Assembly (NCBI GenBank): GCA_900472485.1
Contig: UCII01000012.1
Coordinates: forward strand, 198,572 to 262,571
Source of the DNA: Hyphomicrobiales bacterium
GTDB taxonomy: Bacteria; Pseudomonadota; Alphaproteobacteria; Rhizobiales; Rhizobiaceae
Length of the DNA: 64,000 nucleotides
Direction of reading: 5' to 3'
Shown: piece after piece, positions 1 to 8,386 of the stretch
How the letters are laid out: every line of letters starts with the position of its first letter
How positions within the stretch are numbered: position 1 is the first letter of the stretch
The notes under the pieces: generated by a model
Database searches by the model: none
What the model was told of the DNA's origin: nothing
What the model saw: the letters and a program-made list of their open reading frames with translations, nothing else
Made by a program: the position numbers and the translations under genes

Positions 1-20
1 GAGGGCTGGGGTGAGGGGCA
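1..20. repeat. partial copy of dispersed intergenic repeat
   Basis: The first 20 bases are the reverse complement of the motif CCCCTCACCCCAGCCCTC seen at about 4493-4512. This is the kind of C-rich, Cys-free intergenic repeat that recurs between genes in rhizobial genomes. The copy is cut by the window edge, so its full extent is not visible. Confidence 0.5.
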
Positions 21-63
21 ATTTTCGATGAGATGATGTATTGCGACCGGACGTTTGAATCTC

Positions 64-300
64 TCAAAACGCTCGGAAGGTCAGCGTCGTCAGCGAGCGG
101 ACGATGCCCGGGATATTGGCGATGTGATCGTTGATGAACTTGCCGATATCCTGCTCTTCGGCGATGTAGACCTTCATCAGCAGGTCGTAGTCGCCGCTGG
201 TGGAATACAGTTCCGAAACCAGCTCCGTCTGGTAGATCGCATCGGCGACCTCATAGGTCTTGCCGGGGGCGCATTGGAGCTGAACGAAAATGGGCTTCAT
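64..300 (-). CDS. Lrp/AsnC ligand-binding (RAM) domain protein, no HTH
   Basis: A 78-residue protein beginning MKPIFVQLQCAPGKTYEVAD that resembles only the C-terminal RAM effector-binding domain of Lrp/AsnC regulators; no helix-turn-helix precedes it. The upstream in-frame extension (to 465) is rich in Arg/Lys and does not look like a domain, so the start at 300 is chosen. It is divergent from the pipecolate/lysine catabolic genes beginning at 510, which suggests a role as an amino-acid-responsive partner of a full-length Lrp regulator. Family membership is fairly clear. The effector and the gene controlled are inference. Confidence 0.75.
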   Translation of the reverse strand: MKPIFVQLQCAPGKTYEVADAIYQTELVSELYSTSGDYDLLMKVYIAEEQDIGKFINDHIANIPGIVRSLTTLTFRAF

Positions 301-509
301 GAGAATGTCCTGCTTCTGTCTGCCGCCGCCATAGCGGCCGGCTTTTTTCTCTATCATGGTCGAAAGCGCCTTCGCCATGCAAGTTTTTCTCCAGAGCCGA
401 TGATTTTTTGGCATCATGCCATGTCCATCGGATGTCGCTCTTGCCGCTTCCGCAATTTCGAGCATGGCGCTAGATTGGCGCCATTAGCTCTCTCGATTGG
501 ATCGATTTC

Positions 510-1793
510 ATGCTGAATGACCCGCGCTCCCACGGTCTTTGGGAAAAGACCGCCCCGCTTCCGCCGGCAACGAAGCCGCTTTCCGGGGAGGTGTCCGCCG
601 ATGTCGTGGTGGTCGGCGGCGGCTATACCGGTCTTTCGACGGCGCTTCATCTGGCGGAAGCCGGCACGAGCGTCGTGCTGCTGGAAGCAAATGAAATCGG
701 CTTTGGCGGCGCGGGGCGCAACGTCGGCCTCATCAATGCCGGCATGTGGGTGATGCCAGACGATTTGCCCGGCGAACTCGGTGCCGTCCACGGCGAGCGG
801 CTGCTCGATCTGCTCGGCAACGGGCCCAAGCTGGTCATGGAGCTGATCGACAAGCATGGCATCGCCTGCGAGCTCGAGCGCAACGGCACGCTGCATTGCG
901 CCGTCGGGCCGGAGGGACTGAAGGAAATCGAGGAGCGGGCCCGGCAATGGGGCAAGCGCGGCGCGCCGGTCACGGTGCTGGATGCGCGGGAGACGGAACG
1001 CCGCGTCGGCAGCTCAGCCTACACCGGGGCGCTGCTCGACATGCGCGCCGGTACCCTGCAGCCGCTTGCCTATGCGCGCGGCCTTGCCCATGCCGTAGTG
1101 AAGGCTGGCGCTACCATTCACACCGGCAGCCGGGTGACATCGACCGAGAGAAGCAGTGCGAAATGGGTGGTTTCGACTGATGGCGGCAAGGTCAGCGCCG
1201 ACTGGATCGTGGTGGCCACGGACGCCTATAGCACCGGCCCGTGGGAAAAGGTTCGGAACGAACAGGTGCATCTGCCCTATTTCAATTTCGCCACCGTGCC
1301 GCTCGGCGACAATTTGCGCAAATCCGTGCTGCCGGGGCGCGAGGGCGCCTGGGATACGAAGGAAGTGCTCTCGTCCTTCCGCATGGATCAGGCCGGCCGG
1401 CTGGTCTTCGGCAGCGTCGGGGCGCTGCGCAATACCGGTCTTGCCATTCACAAGAACTGGGCTCGGCGGTCGATCAAAAAACTCTTTCCGCAGCTCGGTG
1501 ACATTCCCTTCGAATGCGAATGGTATGGCAAGATCGGCATGACCGACAATGCGCTGCCCCGTTTCCACAAGCTGGATCAGAATGTCATCGGCTTCTCCGG
1601 CTATAATGGCCGCGGCATTGCGCCGGGCACGGTGTTCGGCAAGGTGCTTGCCAGCCATATTCTCGGGCAGATTTCCGAGGCCGATCTGCCGCTGCCGGTG
1701 ACCGATATCGTCGAGCCGAGCTTCAGGGCGGCAAAAGAAATGTGGTACGAGGCGGGCGCCCAGGCCGCGCATTTCGTCGGTGCCCGGGTGTAA
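510..1793 (+). CDS. amaA: FAD-dependent oxidoreductase, probable L-pipecolate oxidase (AmaA-like)
   Basis: A 427-residue DAO-fold flavoprotein. The dinucleotide-binding motif GGGYTGLSTALHLAEAG lies at residues 36-52 and a C-terminal FAD contact GFSGYNGRGIAPG is present. This architecture is shared by gamma-glutamylputrescine oxidase and Pseudomonas AmaA, which oxidises L-pipecolate to piperideine-6-carboxylate. The specific name rests on context: 35 bp downstream is an ALDH7-type dehydrogenase and next an Ldh2-family reductase, the three enzymes expected for D-lysine/pipecolate breakdown. Alternative: an amine or other amino acid oxidase of the same family. The family is confident, the substrate moderate. 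Confidence 0.7.
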   Translation: MLNDPRSHGLWEKTAPLPPATKPLSGEVSADVVVVGGGYTGLSTALHLAEAGTSVVLLEANEIGFGGAGRNVGLINAGMWVMPDDLPGELGAVHGERLLDLLGNGPKLVMELIDKHGIACELERNGTLHCAVGPEGLKEIEERARQWGKRGAPVTVLDARETERRVGSSAYTGALLDMRAGTLQPLAYARGLAHAVVKAGATIHTGSRVTSTERSSAKWVVSTDGGKVSADWIVVATDAYSTGPWEKVRNEQVHLPYFNFATVPLGDNLRKSVLPGREGAWDTKEVLSSFRMDQAGRLVFGSVGALRNTGLAIHKNWARRSIKKLFPQLGDIPFECEWYGKIGMTDNALPRFHKLDQNVIGFSGYNGRGIAPGTVFGKVLASHILGQISEADLPLPVTDIVEPSFRAAKEMWYEAGAQAAHFVGARV

Positions 1794-1828
1794 ATTAATC
1801 GAACCGGCATGAGGGGAAGAGGAAACAG

Positions 1829-3364
1829 ATGAGCGCGACATCAGATCTTGCTGCCGAAACCAAGGCTATACTGACCGAAATCGGCGTTTCAGCCGATCGC
1901 TACACCGGCGGAACGCTGGCTGTCACGTCTCCTGTGACCGGCGCCGAAATCGGCCGGCTGAAGGAGCATTCGCCCGGTGAGGCGAGGGCTGCAATCGAGG
2001 CGGCGCACGAGGCGTTTCTTGCCTGGCGCAACGTGCCGGCGCCGAAGCGCGGCGAGCTGATCCGCCTGCTCGGCGAAGAGCTGCGTGCCGGCAAGGCTGG
2101 CCTTGGCCGGCTTGTCTCGATCGAAGTTGGCAAGATCACTTCCGAGGGTCTTGGCGAGGTGCAGGAGATGATCGATATCTGCGATTTCGCCGTCGGTCTG
2201 TCGCGCCAGCTCTATGGCCTGACCATCGCCACCGAGCGCTCGGAACACCGGATGATGGAAAGCTGGCATCCGCTGGGGGCGATCGGCATCATCTCGGCCT
2301 TCAATTTTCCCGTTGCCGTCTGGTCGTGGAATGCGGCGCTCGCCATCGTCTGCGGCAATTCCACCATCTGGAAGCCATCTGAAAAGACGCCGCTGACGGC
2401 GCTTGCCGTGCAGGCTTTGTTCGAAAAGGCATTGAAGCGCTACGTCGCCGAGGGCGGCGAGGCACCCGCCAATCTTTCGACCCTGCTGATCGGCGGCCGC
2501 GATCTTGGCGAGCTGCTGGTCGATCATCCGCAGGTGCCGCTGGTCTCGGCGACCGGATCGACGGCGATGGGCCGCGCGGTCGGCCCGCGACTTGCCGGCC
2601 GTTTCGCCCGCGCCATCCTCGAGCTTGGCGGCAACAATGCCGCCATCGTCTGCCCGACCGCGGATCTCGACCTCACCTTGCGTGGCGTTGCCTTTTCCGC
2701 GATGGGCACGGCCGGCCAGCGCTGTACGACGCTGCGCCGCCTCTTCGTTCATGACAGCGTCTATGACCAGCTCGTTTCGCGTCTGCAGAAGGCCTATGGC
2801 TCGGTGACGATCGGCAATCCGCTTGAAGCCGGCACTCTGGTCGGTCCGCTGATCGATAAGCAGGCCTTCGACCGCATGCAGGCAGCGCTTGCGGCTGCGA
2901 AGGCGGCCGGCGGCACGGTGACGGGCGGCGAACGCGTCGAAAACGGTTCAGCAGATGCCTTCTATGTTCGCCCGGCCCTCGTTGAAATGCCGGAGCAGAC
3001 CGGCCCTGTCGAGCAGGAAACCTTCGCGCCGATCCTCTATGTCATGAAGTACAGCGATTTCGACAAAGCGCTGGCGCTGCATAATGCCGTGCCGCAAGGC
3101 CTGTCGTCCTCGATCTTCACCAATGACATGCGGGAAGCTGAAACCTTCGTCTCCGCCCGGGGTTCGGATTGCGGCATCGCCAACGTCAATCTCGGTCCCT
3201 CCGGTGCCGAGATCGGCGGCGCATTCGGTGGCGAGAAAGAGACCGGTGGTGGGCGCGAGTCCGGATCTGACGCCTGGAAGGCCTATATGCGCCGGGCGAC
3301 CAATACGATCAATTACGGGCGCACGCTGCCGCTGGCCCAGGGCGTCAAGTTCGACGTGGCATAG
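1829..3364 (+). CDS. amaB: ALDH7-family aldehyde dehydrogenase, probable 2-aminoadipate semialdehyde dehydrogenase (AmaB-like)
   Basis: A 511-residue aldehyde dehydrogenase. Visible active-site elements are SAFNFP (Asn159), the cofactor lysine in WKPSEKTP (Lys182), the general base in LELGGNN (Glu265) and the nucleophile in GQRCTTLRR (Cys299). The GQRCTT context and WSWNAALAIVCGNSTIWKPSEK are typical of the antiquitin/ALDH7 group, which oxidises 2-aminoadipate-6-semialdehyde (the open form of piperideine-6-carboxylate) to 2-aminoadipate. It follows the AmaA-like oxidase by 35 bp with a GGGAAGAGGA ribosome site before ATG, so the pair is probably co-transcribed. The function fits the preceding enzyme's product. 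Confidence 0.8.
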   Translation: MSATSDLAAETKAILTEIGVSADRYTGGTLAVTSPVTGAEIGRLKEHSPGEARAAIEAAHEAFLAWRNVPAPKRGELIRLLGEELRAGKAGLGRLVSIEVGKITSEGLGEVQEMIDICDFAVGLSRQLYGLTIATERSEHRMMESWHPLGAIGIISAFNFPVAVWSWNAALAIVCGNSTIWKPSEKTPLTALAVQALFEKALKRYVAEGGEAPANLSTLLIGGRDLGELLVDHPQVPLVSATGSTAMGRAVGPRLAGRFARAILELGGNNAAIVCPTADLDLTLRGVAFSAMGTAGQRCTTLRRLFVHDSVYDQLVSRLQKAYGSVTIGNPLEAGTLVGPLIDKQAFDRMQAALAAAKAAGGTVTGGERVENGSADAFYVRPALVEMPEQTGPVEQETFAPILYVMKYSDFDKALALHNAVPQGLSSSIFTNDMREAETFVSARGSDCGIANVNLGPSGAEIGGAFGGEKETGGGRESGSDAWKAYMRRATNTINYGRTLPLAQGVKFDVA

Positions 3365-3448
3365 CGCGCGAGCCTTGCTGCATTGCGATGGAGAGGATGA
3401 AGGCGTAGAAAGCCTTTGTCTTCCCATTTGTTTTCAAGGTCTTGTCCT

Positions 3449-4438
3449 ATGCATCTGTCGCTTGCCGAAGCCGAAACATTGGTCATGGAGGCTTTGCAGC
3501 GAAACAGGGTTAGCGCCGAGAACGCCCGTTCGGTGGCTGTCGCGCTCGTCGCGGCGGAGGCTGCCGGGCAGGGTGGTCATGGTCTGCGCCGCGTCCCCGC
3601 CTATGCCGGTCAGGCCAAGGTCGGTAAGGTCGATGGTTTTGCCAGGCCGCAGCTTAGCCGACCTTCTCCCGCCGTGCTGCGCATCGATGCCGGCAATGGC
3701 TATGCCTATCCCGCGCTCGATCTTGCCGCTGCCGAGCTTCCAGCCATCGCCCGCGAACAGGGGATTGCGCTTGCCGCCATCAGCCGCTCCCATCATGCCG
3801 GCGTCATGGGCCTGACGGTGGAGCGTTTTGCCGATCAGGGGCTGGTGGCGCTGATGGTCGCCAATGCGCCGGCTTCCATGGCGCCCTGGGGCGGCAAGAC
3901 GCCTGTTTTTGGCACCAACCCGATCGCTTTCGCCGCGCCGCTGCCCGGCGAGGAGCCTGTTGTCATCGATCTCGCGCTGTCGAGGGTGGCGCGTGGCAAG
4001 GTGATGGCGGCGCGGCAACAGGGTGCCTCCATTCCATCGGATTGGGCTTTCGACCGCGAGGGGAGGCCGACGACGGATGCCGAAGAGGCCTTGGCCGGCA
4101 CGATGATCCCGGCCGGCGATGCCAAGGGTGCGGCACTCGCCCTCATGGTGGAGATCCTTGCAGCCAGCCTGACCGGCGCGAACTACGCCTTCGAGGCTTC
4201 CTCACTCTTCGACGACAAAGGCGCTCCGCCGGCACTCGGCCAAACGATCATCGCAATTAATCCGGCCGCGACGAGTGCCGCGGATACGGCACAACGGCTG
4301 GCCTTGCTGGCAGGCGAAATCACCCGAGATCCCAATGTCCGCCTGCCGGGCCGACGCGGGCAGAGTTCACGGCGTCTTGCGTTGACGGAGGGTATTACCG
4401 TCGAGGACGAGGTGATTGCGGCGATCGAGAAGCTTTGA
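3449..4438 (+). CDS. dpkA: Ldh2/malate dehydrogenase-family reductase, probable piperideine-2-carboxylate reductase (DpkA-like)
   Basis: A 329-residue member of the Ldh2 (type 2 malate/L-lactate dehydrogenase) NAD(P)H-dependent family, shown by GGHGLRRVPAYA near the N terminus, ISRSHHAGVMG, APWGGKTPVFGTNPIAFAAP and RVARGKVM. The ATG at 3449 is preferred over an upstream TTG at 3416 because homology-like sequence begins MHLSLAEAETLV. This family includes DpkA, which reduces piperideine-2-carboxylate or pyrroline-2-carboxylate to L-pipecolate or L-proline. Its position after AmaA- and AmaB-like genes supports the pipecolate role. Other Ldh2 members act on ureidoglycolate, lactate or malate. Confidence 0.7.
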   Translation: MHLSLAEAETLVMEALQRNRVSAENARSVAVALVAAEAAGQGGHGLRRVPAYAGQAKVGKVDGFARPQLSRPSPAVLRIDAGNGYAYPALDLAAAELPAIAREQGIALAAISRSHHAGVMGLTVERFADQGLVALMVANAPASMAPWGGKTPVFGTNPIAFAAPLPGEEPVVIDLALSRVARGKVMAARQQGASIPSDWAFDREGRPTTDAEEALAGTMIPAGDAKGAALALMVEILAASLTGANYAFEASSLFDDKGAPPALGQTIIAINPAATSAADTAQRLALLAGEITRDPNVRLPGRRGQSSRRLALTEGITVEDEVIAAIEKL

Positions 4439-4489
4439 GATGTCAAAGGTGTTGGTCGGGTGAGTGTTTGTTTGCTGCGCCTTCGAGCA

Positions 4490-4652
4490 CGGCCCCTCAC
4501 CCCAGCCCTCTCCCCCGCCAGCGGGGCGAGGGAGTTCTTCCGTGAAACAAGGCACTGCATTCATGAGGCTTGTGCTGGTGAGAGGGTATTCGCTCAGCTC
4601 GGTCGTCCCCCGCCCCCGCTTGCGGGGAGAGGGTTAGGGTGAGGGGTCACGC
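4490..4652. repeat. pair of inverted C-rich/G-rich intergenic repeats
   Basis: Between two convergent genes, GCCCCTCACCCCAGCCCTC with CCCGCCAGCGGGGCGAGGGAG (about 4491-4532) is followed by GTCCCCCGCCCCCGC, then TTGCGGGGAGAGGG and TTAGGGTGAGGGG (about 4605-4649). The two ends are near reverse complements, so the unit can fold into a long stem. The motif recurs at 1-20, and a related hairpin lies at 61358-61381. It resembles the REP/RIME-type palindromic elements of rhizobia and probably also serves as a terminator for the converging genes. Confidence 0.6.
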
Positions 4653-4704
4653 ACATTTTTGCTAGATTGAAGTAGACGACCGGTGGCCACCCACGATCTA
4701 CAGA

Positions 4705-6021
4705 TCACGCGATAGCCTTCTTCTCATCCAGCCAGCCGCCGGTGAAGCCGGCGCGTTCGAGGCCGGTGCGGAGGATCGGTGATTGCCGCATCAGGTTCCA
4801 GATCATGCCAGTGCGGGCGTTTTCGATCATCATGACGAGCAGGCCCTGGTCGATGGCGACGGAGCGATCATCTACCCATCCTTCCGGGCCGGGACCCTTG
4901 ACGCTCGGATTGAAGCCGCCGGGGAAGCGACCGTCGAGCAGCAGGTTGGGATAGGTCGCAAGCAGCGCCCGCGTGCCGTCGAGTGCGGCCTGGCGGTCGA
5001 AAGCGAGGCAGGACAGCGGCCCCCAGGGCGCGATGGTGCCGTCGTCGGGACCCAGCGGCGCGCCGCGGGCGGCATAGCCAAAGACTTTCGGGGCATAGCG
5101 CAGGCTATGTTTGGTGCCAGTCGGGTTCGGGCCGTCACAGGCGGATAGGCCCCAGATATCCTTCGTATAGCCGACGAAATGGCCGGGATTGCGCTCGGTG
5201 TAATCGCGCTGCACCGCAATTGCCGCCTGCGTATTGCGGAAGTAATCGGTGTCCTTGTCGGCGACGTGCTTGTCGCGGATGTCGCGGAAATCGATCCAGG
5301 CATGCGAGAAGAGGTGGATGAACAGCGGTCCGGCATAAAGGAAGGGCGTGTCCTTGAACATCATCCACGTATAGGTCGAGGCAAAAGCATCGTAGCTTGA
5401 CGGCGGGACGGAATGCGTCGGCGAGGCCAGCGCCAGCACATAGAGGAAAATCGCTTCGTCATAGCCCTGATAGCGCCAGCGCAGAAAGCCGCTTGCCGGC
5501 TTCCAACCCATGCTGATGGTCTGGCCCTTGTTCAGAGCCCAACGCCAGTCGCAGCGCTCGTAGAGGAATTTCGCCTGCTTGCGGAGATCGCGCTCGACCT
5601 GGCTGTTTCCGGTGAAATAGGCGGCTGCGGTCAGGACGCCGAGCAGCAGCAGGCCGGTGTCGATCGTCGAAAGCTCGCTGTTCCAGGCACGCTTGCCGGT
5701 CTCCATATAAAGGAAGTGATAGTAGAAACCGCGATGGCCGGTGGCGCCGCGTTCGGTGCCCTGCTGACTATCGGCAAAGAAATCGAGGGCCGCCAACACT
5801 CGTTTGGCCGCATCGGCCCGGCTGATCCAGCCGCGCTCGACGGCGACCGGATAACTCGATAGCGCGAATCCGACGGCGGCAATGCTGCAATGGCTCGTCT
5901 TGATCGAGGTATCCGCCACCAGTCCGTTTTCCGGATTGGTATAGAGCATGAAATAGTCGAACGCCGAGCGTTGCAATTGATCGATCAGCGCGTCGTCGGT
6001 TTCTGTTACCTGCTGCAGCAT
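4705..6021 (-). CDS. glycoamylase-domain protein, GH144-like (possible beta-1,2-glucanase)
   Basis: A 438-residue protein with motifs of the glycoamylase (PF10091) superfamily: RSAFDYFMLYTNPENGLVADTS near the N terminus, TGHRGFYYHFLYMETGKR, LSTIDTGLLLLGVLTAAAYF, GWKPASGFLRWRYQGYDEAIFLYVLAL and NPGHFVGYTKDIWGLSACDGP. Family members include GH144 endo-beta-1,2-glucanases. Rhizobia make cyclic beta-1,2-glucan, so such an activity is plausible, but the substrate is not shown by sequence. No signal peptide is evident at MLQQVTETDD, which suggests a cytoplasmic location or a missed export signal. It is convergent with the DpkA-like gene and has no operon partners. Confidence 0.7.
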   Translation of the reverse strand: MLQQVTETDDALIDQLQRSAFDYFMLYTNPENGLVADTSIKTSHCSIAAVGFALSSYPVAVERGWISRADAAKRVLAALDFFADSQQGTERGATGHRGFYYHFLYMETGKRAWNSELSTIDTGLLLLGVLTAAAYFTGNSQVERDLRKQAKFLYERCDWRWALNKGQTISMGWKPASGFLRWRYQGYDEAIFLYVLALASPTHSVPPSSYDAFASTYTWMMFKDTPFLYAGPLFIHLFSHAWIDFRDIRDKHVADKDTDYFRNTQAAIAVQRDYTERNPGHFVGYTKDIWGLSACDGPNPTGTKHSLRYAPKVFGYAARGAPLGPDDGTIAPWGPLSCLAFDRQAALDGTRALLATYPNLLLDGRFPGGFNPSVKGPGPEGWVDDRSVAIDQGLLVMMIENARTGMIWNLMRQSPILRTGLERAGFTGGWLDEKKAIA

Positions 6022-6300
6022 CTTCTATCCATCTCCTCGACGCTCCCATTCCCTGCTGAACATGGGAGCCTGGAGAGTTGCAAATCAAACATGATTAACG
6101 ATGACATACTTTTGTGGAGGATTCTTTAATATCAGTGGGTTGTTGAAGTGGTCATCCCCAACCCTGAGGACTTGAAGATGCCCTTTCCAGGCAATTTGCG
6201 GCGATATCGCCAGCAGAAGTGTGCAAATAGCGGTTGGTGCGAGCCCGTTCGGCAAGGAGCGAAGCAGTGGCTGTGCAGTGATTCGCATCGACGAGATGGT

Positions 6301-6864
6301 TTAGCCGAGCGTGGTTTCCAGCCGGAGCTTCAGCCGCACCAAGGTTCTGCCAAACACTGCCTCATCTCCAAGGGCTCGGGCAAGCGTCAATGCGCCCTGA
6401 ATGCCGATGACGGCCTCTTCGGCGAGCATTTTCGCGTCGGTGTCTGGCGTGCCTGCCCTTAGCAGGGCGCCGGCAAGCGCTTCGATCCAGCGACGGAAAT
6501 AGTCACGGATAGCGGCAGAAAAGTGATCGCGCGTTTCATCCAACGCAAAGGCGCCGATCAGGCAGACGCGGCGGCCGGAGTGGAAATAGCTGTCCGTCAT
6601 CTCCCACATGCGGGCAATGGCGGCGCGAGGGTCTTCCTCTTCGAGCGGCTTGAACATTTCGGTTACGAACCAGGCGTCGATATTGGCCATGATCTCGGCC
6701 GCCATCTCTTCCTTTCCGCCTGGAAAGAAGTGATAGAGGCTGCCTTTCGACAATTTCGTGCGGGCGGTGATCTCGCTCATCGACGCGCCCTCGTAGCCGA
6801 GCTCGCGAAAAACTTCGGCAACGAGGGCAATGGCGTCGGATTTTTCGAAGACGGTACGCACCAT
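6301..6864 (-). CDS. TetR/AcrR-family transcriptional regulator
   Basis: A 187-residue TetR-type repressor. The N-terminal DNA-binding domain spans residues 1-50, with the helix-turn-helix in ASMSEITARTKLSKGSLYHFFPGGKEEM; the C-terminal ligand/dimer domain resembles the YcdC/TetR_C group (DSYFHSGRRVCLIGAFALDETRDHF). It starts one base after the DUF1348 gene ends, so the two form an operon. Two TetR-type operators lie upstream of that operon at 7342-7378, pointing to autoregulation. The inducer is unknown. Confidence 0.9.
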   Translation of the reverse strand: MVRTVFEKSDAIALVAEVFRELGYEGASMSEITARTKLSKGSLYHFFPGGKEEMAAEIMANIDAWFVTEMFKPLEEEDPRAAIARMWEMTDSYFHSGRRVCLIGAFALDETRDHFSAAIRDYFRRWIEALAGALLRAGTPDTDAKMLAEEAVIGIQGALTLARALGDEAVFGRTLVRLKLRLETTLG

Positions 6865-6865
6865 C

Positions 6866-7330
6866 TCAAAGGCCGAGGTCGGAAAGATCCGGATGATCGT
6901 CCGGCCGACGGCCGAGCGGCCAGTGGAACTTCCGGTCCTCTTCTCTGATCGGCATGTCGTTGATGGAGGCGAAGCGACGTTGCATCAGGCCATCGGCATC
7001 GAATTCCCAGTTCTCGTTGCCGTAGGAACGGAACCAATGGCCGCTATCGTCATGCCATTCATAGGCAAAGCGCACGGCGATGCGATTGCCCTCGAAGGCC
7101 CAGAGTTCCTTGATCAGCCGATAGTCCAGTTCGCGTGCCCATTTGCGCGTCAGGAATTCGACGATTTCCTTGCGGCCGCGCGGAAATTCGGCGCGGTTCC
7201 GCCACTGGCTGTTCTCCGTATAGACTTTGGAGACATGCTCCGGATCGCGGCTGTTCCACCCGTCTTCGGCCATGCGGACCTTGGCGATGGCGGTTTCGCG
7301 GGTGAACGGCGGGACGAGTGGGGTCGGCAT
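6866..7330 (-). CDS. DUF1348 family, NTF2/SnoaL-like protein
   Basis: A 154-residue protein with the NTF2-like cone-fold family signature of DUF1348: [43 protein letters not shown], then [24 protein letters not shown]. No enzymatic activity is established for the family. It is the first gene of an operon with the TetR regulator immediately downstream, and palindromic operators sit just before its ATG. A role in detoxification or response to a small organic ligand is inference from the regulator. Confidence 0.85.
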   Translation of the reverse strand: MPTPLVPPFTRETAIAKVRMAEDGWNSRDPEHVSKVYTENSQWRNRAEFPRGRKEIVEFLTRKWARELDYRLIKELWAFEGNRIAVRFAYEWHDDSGHWFRSYGNENWEFDADGLMQRRFASINDMPIREEDRKFHWPLGRRPDDHPDLSDLGL

Positions 7331-7341
7331 GATGTACTCCT

Positions 7342-7378
7342 ATAAACCGATTGGTACTAAATAAACCGATCGGTTTAT
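7342..7378. promoter_or_regulatory. paired TetR-type operators
   Basis: The 18-bp sequence ATAAACCGATCGGTTTAT at 7361-7378 is a perfect palindrome. Nineteen bases upstream, 7342-7359 reads ATAAACCGATTGGTACTA, an imperfect copy with the same left half. They lie 12-48 bp before the start of the DUF1348-tetR operon, the usual position for TetR autorepression. Confidence 0.8.
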
Positions 7379-7414
7379 AGGGTCAAGCGGCGATATTTTA
7401 TCGCGATGCTGGTT

Positions 7415-8278
7415 TCAATGGGCGAACTTCCTGGCTCCGGCGACGCATGCGACAACGGCGAGGGTTACGACGAGCATCGACCAGCTGACGCTTTCCTTGA
7501 GAAGGGCTGCGGCAAGCGCGAAGCCGAAGAAGGGCTGCAGGAATTGCAGCTGGCCGACGGCTGCGATACCACCCTGGGCGAGCCCGCGATACCAGAAGAT
7601 GAAGCCGATCAGCATGCTGAACAGCGAGACATAGAGGAGGCCCAGCCAGGCAGGACCGCCGATGCCGGCAATGCTGTGCGGCATGGTCATAATGCAGAGC
7701 GCGATGGTGACGGGTAGCGACAGCACGAGAGCCCAGCAGATGACCTGCCAGCCGCCCAGCCGGCGTGAGAGCACAGCACCCTCGGCATAGCCAAGGCCAC
7801 AGACGATCACGGCCGCAAGCATCAGGAGGTCGCCGACCGGCGAGGCCGACACGCCTTGCGTCAGCGCATAGCTGCAGACCAGCGCGCTGCCGAGCAGGGA
7901 GAATATCCAGAAGGCTGGGCGTGGCCGTTCACCGCCGCGCAGTACGCCGAAGATGGCGGTCGCCAGCGGCAGCAATCCGATGAAGACGATCGAATGGGCT
8001 GACGTGACGTGTTTCAGCGCCAGTGCCGTCAAGAGCGGAAAGCCAACAACACAGCCGAGTGCGACGATGATGAGCGAAGTGATGTCGCCGCGGGTCGGGC
8101 GCTTTTCGCGAAAGGCGAGCAGCAGGCCAAGGCCGAGGAGACCGGCGATCGCGGCTCGGGCAACCGTCAGGAACAGAGGGTCGAAATCCATGACGGCCAC
8201 CCGCGTTGCCGGCAGCGAGCCGCTGAAGATCACCACTCCCGTCAAACCATAGATCCATCCCGTCGTCGTTTTGTCCAT
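7415..8278 (-). CDS. DMT-superfamily EamA transporter
   Basis: A 287-residue inner-membrane protein with about ten hydrophobic helices arranged as two EamA repeats (first near residues 10-130, second near 145-280). The second repeat holds the usual LYVSLFSMLIGFIFWYRGLAQGG followed by VGQLQFLQPFFGFALAA. Members export amino acids or metabolites. It is divergent from a MocR regulator at 8387, and such pairs usually mean the regulator controls the transporter. The substrate is not predictable. Confidence 0.9.
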   Translation of the reverse strand: MDKTTTGWIYGLTGVVIFSGSLPATRVAVMDFDPLFLTVARAAIAGLLGLGLLLAFREKRPTRGDITSLIIVALGCVVGFPLLTALALKHVTSAHSIVFIGLLPLATAIFGVLRGGERPRPAFWIFSLLGSALVCSYALTQGVSASPVGDLLMLAAVIVCGLGYAEGAVLSRRLGGWQVICWALVLSLPVTIALCIMTMPHSIAGIGGPAWLGLLYVSLFSMLIGFIFWYRGLAQGGIAAVGQLQFLQPFFGFALAAALLKESVSWSMLVVTLAVVACVAGARKFAH

Positions 8279-8338
8279 CGCGCATGCTCCTTCTTGATCT
8301 TCGCGGTATCAACGCATTTGTCTGGTCAAGCCAGAGAC

Positions 8339-8384
8339 GGTGCAGTACAATTTGTGCGAACTGTTATGGTTGAAGGTGCAGTAC
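8339..8384. promoter_or_regulatory. direct repeats in the EamA/MocR intergenic region
   Basis: The decamer GGTGCAGTAC occurs at 8339-8348 and again at 8375-8384, a start-to-start distance of 36 bp, between the divergent transporter and MocR genes. MocR proteins such as GabR and PdxR bind direct repeats in such regions, so this is the likely operator. The second copy ends two bases before the favoured MocR start codon. Confidence 0.6.
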
Positions 8385-8386
8385 GG

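Noticed and set aside
6148-6462. 104-residue frame between the glycoamylase-family and TetR genes
   Set aside because: It runs into the antisense of tetR, has no ribosome site, and no similarity to a known family was apparent.
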